Shown here in pieces: positions 62,954-64,000 of a stretch of DNA of 64,000 nucleotides. The position numbers and the translations under genes are program-made. A model generated the notes under the pieces. That model saw only the letters and a list, made by a program, of their open reading frames with translations, was not told the DNA's origin and did no database searches. Positions within the stretch are counted from its first letter, which is position 1; the number at the start of each line of letters is the position of its first letter. The stretch comes from Hydrocarboniphaga sp965279055 (GTDB lineage: Bacteria; Pseudomonadota; Gammaproteobacteria; Nevskiales; Nevskiaceae). The DNA lies in the NCBI RefSeq assembly GCF_965279055.1, contig NZ_OZ257125.1, forward strand, positions 2,728,001-2,792,000. The letters run 5' to 3'.

Positions 62954-63991
62954 TCAGTTATCCAGCCCCGCCGTCAGGCGCCGTGCGGTTTCCGCGACCA
63001 GCGGAATGATGCGGCTGTAGGCCATCCGCGTCGGGCCGATGACGCCGAGCACGCCGGCGACCTGGCCTTCGACGAAGTACGGCGCGGTGACGACGCTGAC
63101 CTCGTCGAGCACGCGATAGCCCGATTCCTCGCCGATGAATATCTGAAGGCCTTCGGCCGCCAGGCAGGAGTCGAACAGCTGCAGCAGATCGCGCTTGCGG
63201 TCGAGCGCGTCGAACAGCCCGCGCAGGCGGCCGACGTCGCCGAGTTCCTGAAAGCCAAGCAGGTTGCCGCCGCCGGCGTAGACGTAATCGCCGCCCTTCG
63301 GCTCATCTCCCTTGAACGCCTGCTCGGCCATGAACACCGCGTCTTTCAAGGTCTGATTGACGCGCACTTGCGTGTCGTTGGCGTCCTGCCACAGCGCGGT
63401 GCGCAGGCTGACCAGATCACGGCCGGCGAAGTGTTCGTTGAGCACATTGGCGTAGCGCTCCAGCTCGTCGGCGCCGTAGGGCCGGTCGGTGGCGACGATG
63501 CGGTTCTGCACTTCGCTCTGGTTGACGACCAGGATCACCAGCACGCGGCGATCCGACAGCGGCATGAACTGGATGCGACGCAGGATCGCCAGGTTGCGCC
63601 GCGGCGTGGTGACGACGCCGGCCATCTTCGACAGCCGCGAGATCAGCGCCGACGCCGCCTGCACCATGTCCTGAGGGCTGCGGCCGCGCGGTACCAGATC
63701 TTCGGCGATGCGATCGCGCTCGGCGTCGGACAAAGGCTCCGGCGCGAGCAGCGAGTCGACGAAGTAGCGATAGCCGCGCGTGGTCGGCACGCGCCCGGCG
63801 GAAGTGTGCGGCGACACGACCAGGCCGAGCTCGTCCAGGTCGGCCATCACGTTACGGATCGTCGCCGGCGACAGGTTCAGGCTGGCGGCGCGCGACAGCG
63901 TGCGCGAGCCGACCGGCTGGCCATCGGCGATGTAGCGCTCGACCAGCAGCTTGAGCAGGTCGGCGGCGCGTTGTTCCAGGGGTTCGGCCAT
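62954..63991 (-). CDS. hrcA: Heat-inducible transcription repressor HrcA
   Basis: A 345-residue repressor that binds CIRCE elements and is activated by GroEL. Residues 1-75 form the winged helix with the segment SRAASLNLSPATIRNVMADL; the GAF-like and insert domains follow, ending in VIGPTRMAYSRIIPLV. The gene is complete; only nine bases remain before the window edge. No CIRCE element is seen before grpE or dnaK here, so its target is probably groESL elsewhere. Confidence 0.95.
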   Translation of the reverse strand: MAEPLEQRAADLLKLLVERYIADGQPVGSRTLSRAASLNLSPATIRNVMADLDELGLVVSPHTSAGRVPTTRGYRYFVDSLLAPEPLSDAERDRIAEDLVPRGRSPQDMVQAASALISRLSKMAGVVTTPRRNLAILRRIQFMPLSDRRVLVILVVNQSEVQNRIVATDRPYGADELERYANVLNEHFAGRDLVSLRTALWQDANDTQVRVNQTLKDAVFMAEQAFKGDEPKGGDYVYAGGGNLLGFQELGDVGRLRGLFDALDRKRDLLQLFDSCLAAEGLQIFIGEESGYRVLDEVSVVTAPYFVEGQVAGVLGVIGPTRMAYSRIIPLVAETARRLTAGLDN

Positions 63992-64000
63992 GGGCTTCTC

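Overview
The window is high-GC DNA from a Gammaproteobacterium. Nearly all of 15-64 kb lies on the minus strand and follows an old gammaproteobacterial gene order known from Pseudomonas: hrcA, grpE-dnaK-dnaJ, dapB, carA, a LysE-type exporter, carB, greA, rlmE, ftsH, folP, glmM, tpiA, secG, tRNA-Leu(GAG), initiator tRNA. The genus cannot be fixed from this sequence. A Xanthomonadales/Nevskiales-like lineage is a reasonable guess, no more.

Region 1 (1-14.94 kb) is the right part of an integrated temperate phage. It is joined to the 3' end of the initiator tRNA gene by a large serine recombinase whose last codons lie inside the tRNA. A CI-like S24 repressor sits between two groups of 13-bp operators (ACACG-N3-CGTGT type). 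Leftward of it run a Cro-like gene, a terminator, a set of small overlapping genes including a TraR/DksA zinc finger, a Toprim/VapE primase-helicase, a repeat-rich 430-bp gap, and terS/terL. TerL runs off the window, so the structural genes should lie further left. Rightward runs a tightly coupled operon of small genes plus a ParB-like protein with a primase-type C-terminus, ending at the recombinase. A 16-bp palindrome, GTTTCGCCGGCGAAAC, occurs four times in the element.

Region 2 (14.9-30.7 kb) is housekeeping: two tRNAs, protein export (secG), glycolysis (tpiA), cell-wall precursor (glmM), folate (folP), FtsH protease, rRNA methylation, GreA, carbamoyl-phosphate synthesis (carAB), a radical SAM protein, an exported M20 amidohydrolase and dapB.

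Region 3 (30.8-38.1 kb) is a mixed block: a short MazG, a Nudix CoA pyrophosphatase, a ketoacyl synthase III, two alpha/beta hydrolases, small membrane and hypothetical proteins, a thioesterase and a ParA ATPase. REP-like repeats are frequent here, and one REP pair lies in frame inside the LysE-type gene of region 2.

Region 4 (38.2-51.5 kb) is a complete bacterial cellulose operon, read bcsD-bcsP-bcsQ-bcsAB-bcsZ-bcsC-TPR lipoprotein. BcsA and BcsB are one 1505-residue reading frame. BcsC carries an unusual Pro/Gln-rich linker of about 385 residues between its TPRs and its outer-membrane barrel. The operon occupies the position between dnaJ and dapB, which are neighbours in Pseudomonas.

Region 5 (51.7-64 kb) is the heat-shock cluster hrcA / grpE-dnaK-dnaJ with sigma32-like promoters, split by glgX-treZ-treY, which convert glycogen to trehalose.

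The three accessory modules (phage, cellulose, trehalose) are all placed in gaps of one conserved housekeeping backbone. The most interesting signals are the phage palindrome and its possible ParB link, the inverted repeat array next to terS, the BcsAB fusion with the BcsC linker, and the REP pair inside a transporter gene.
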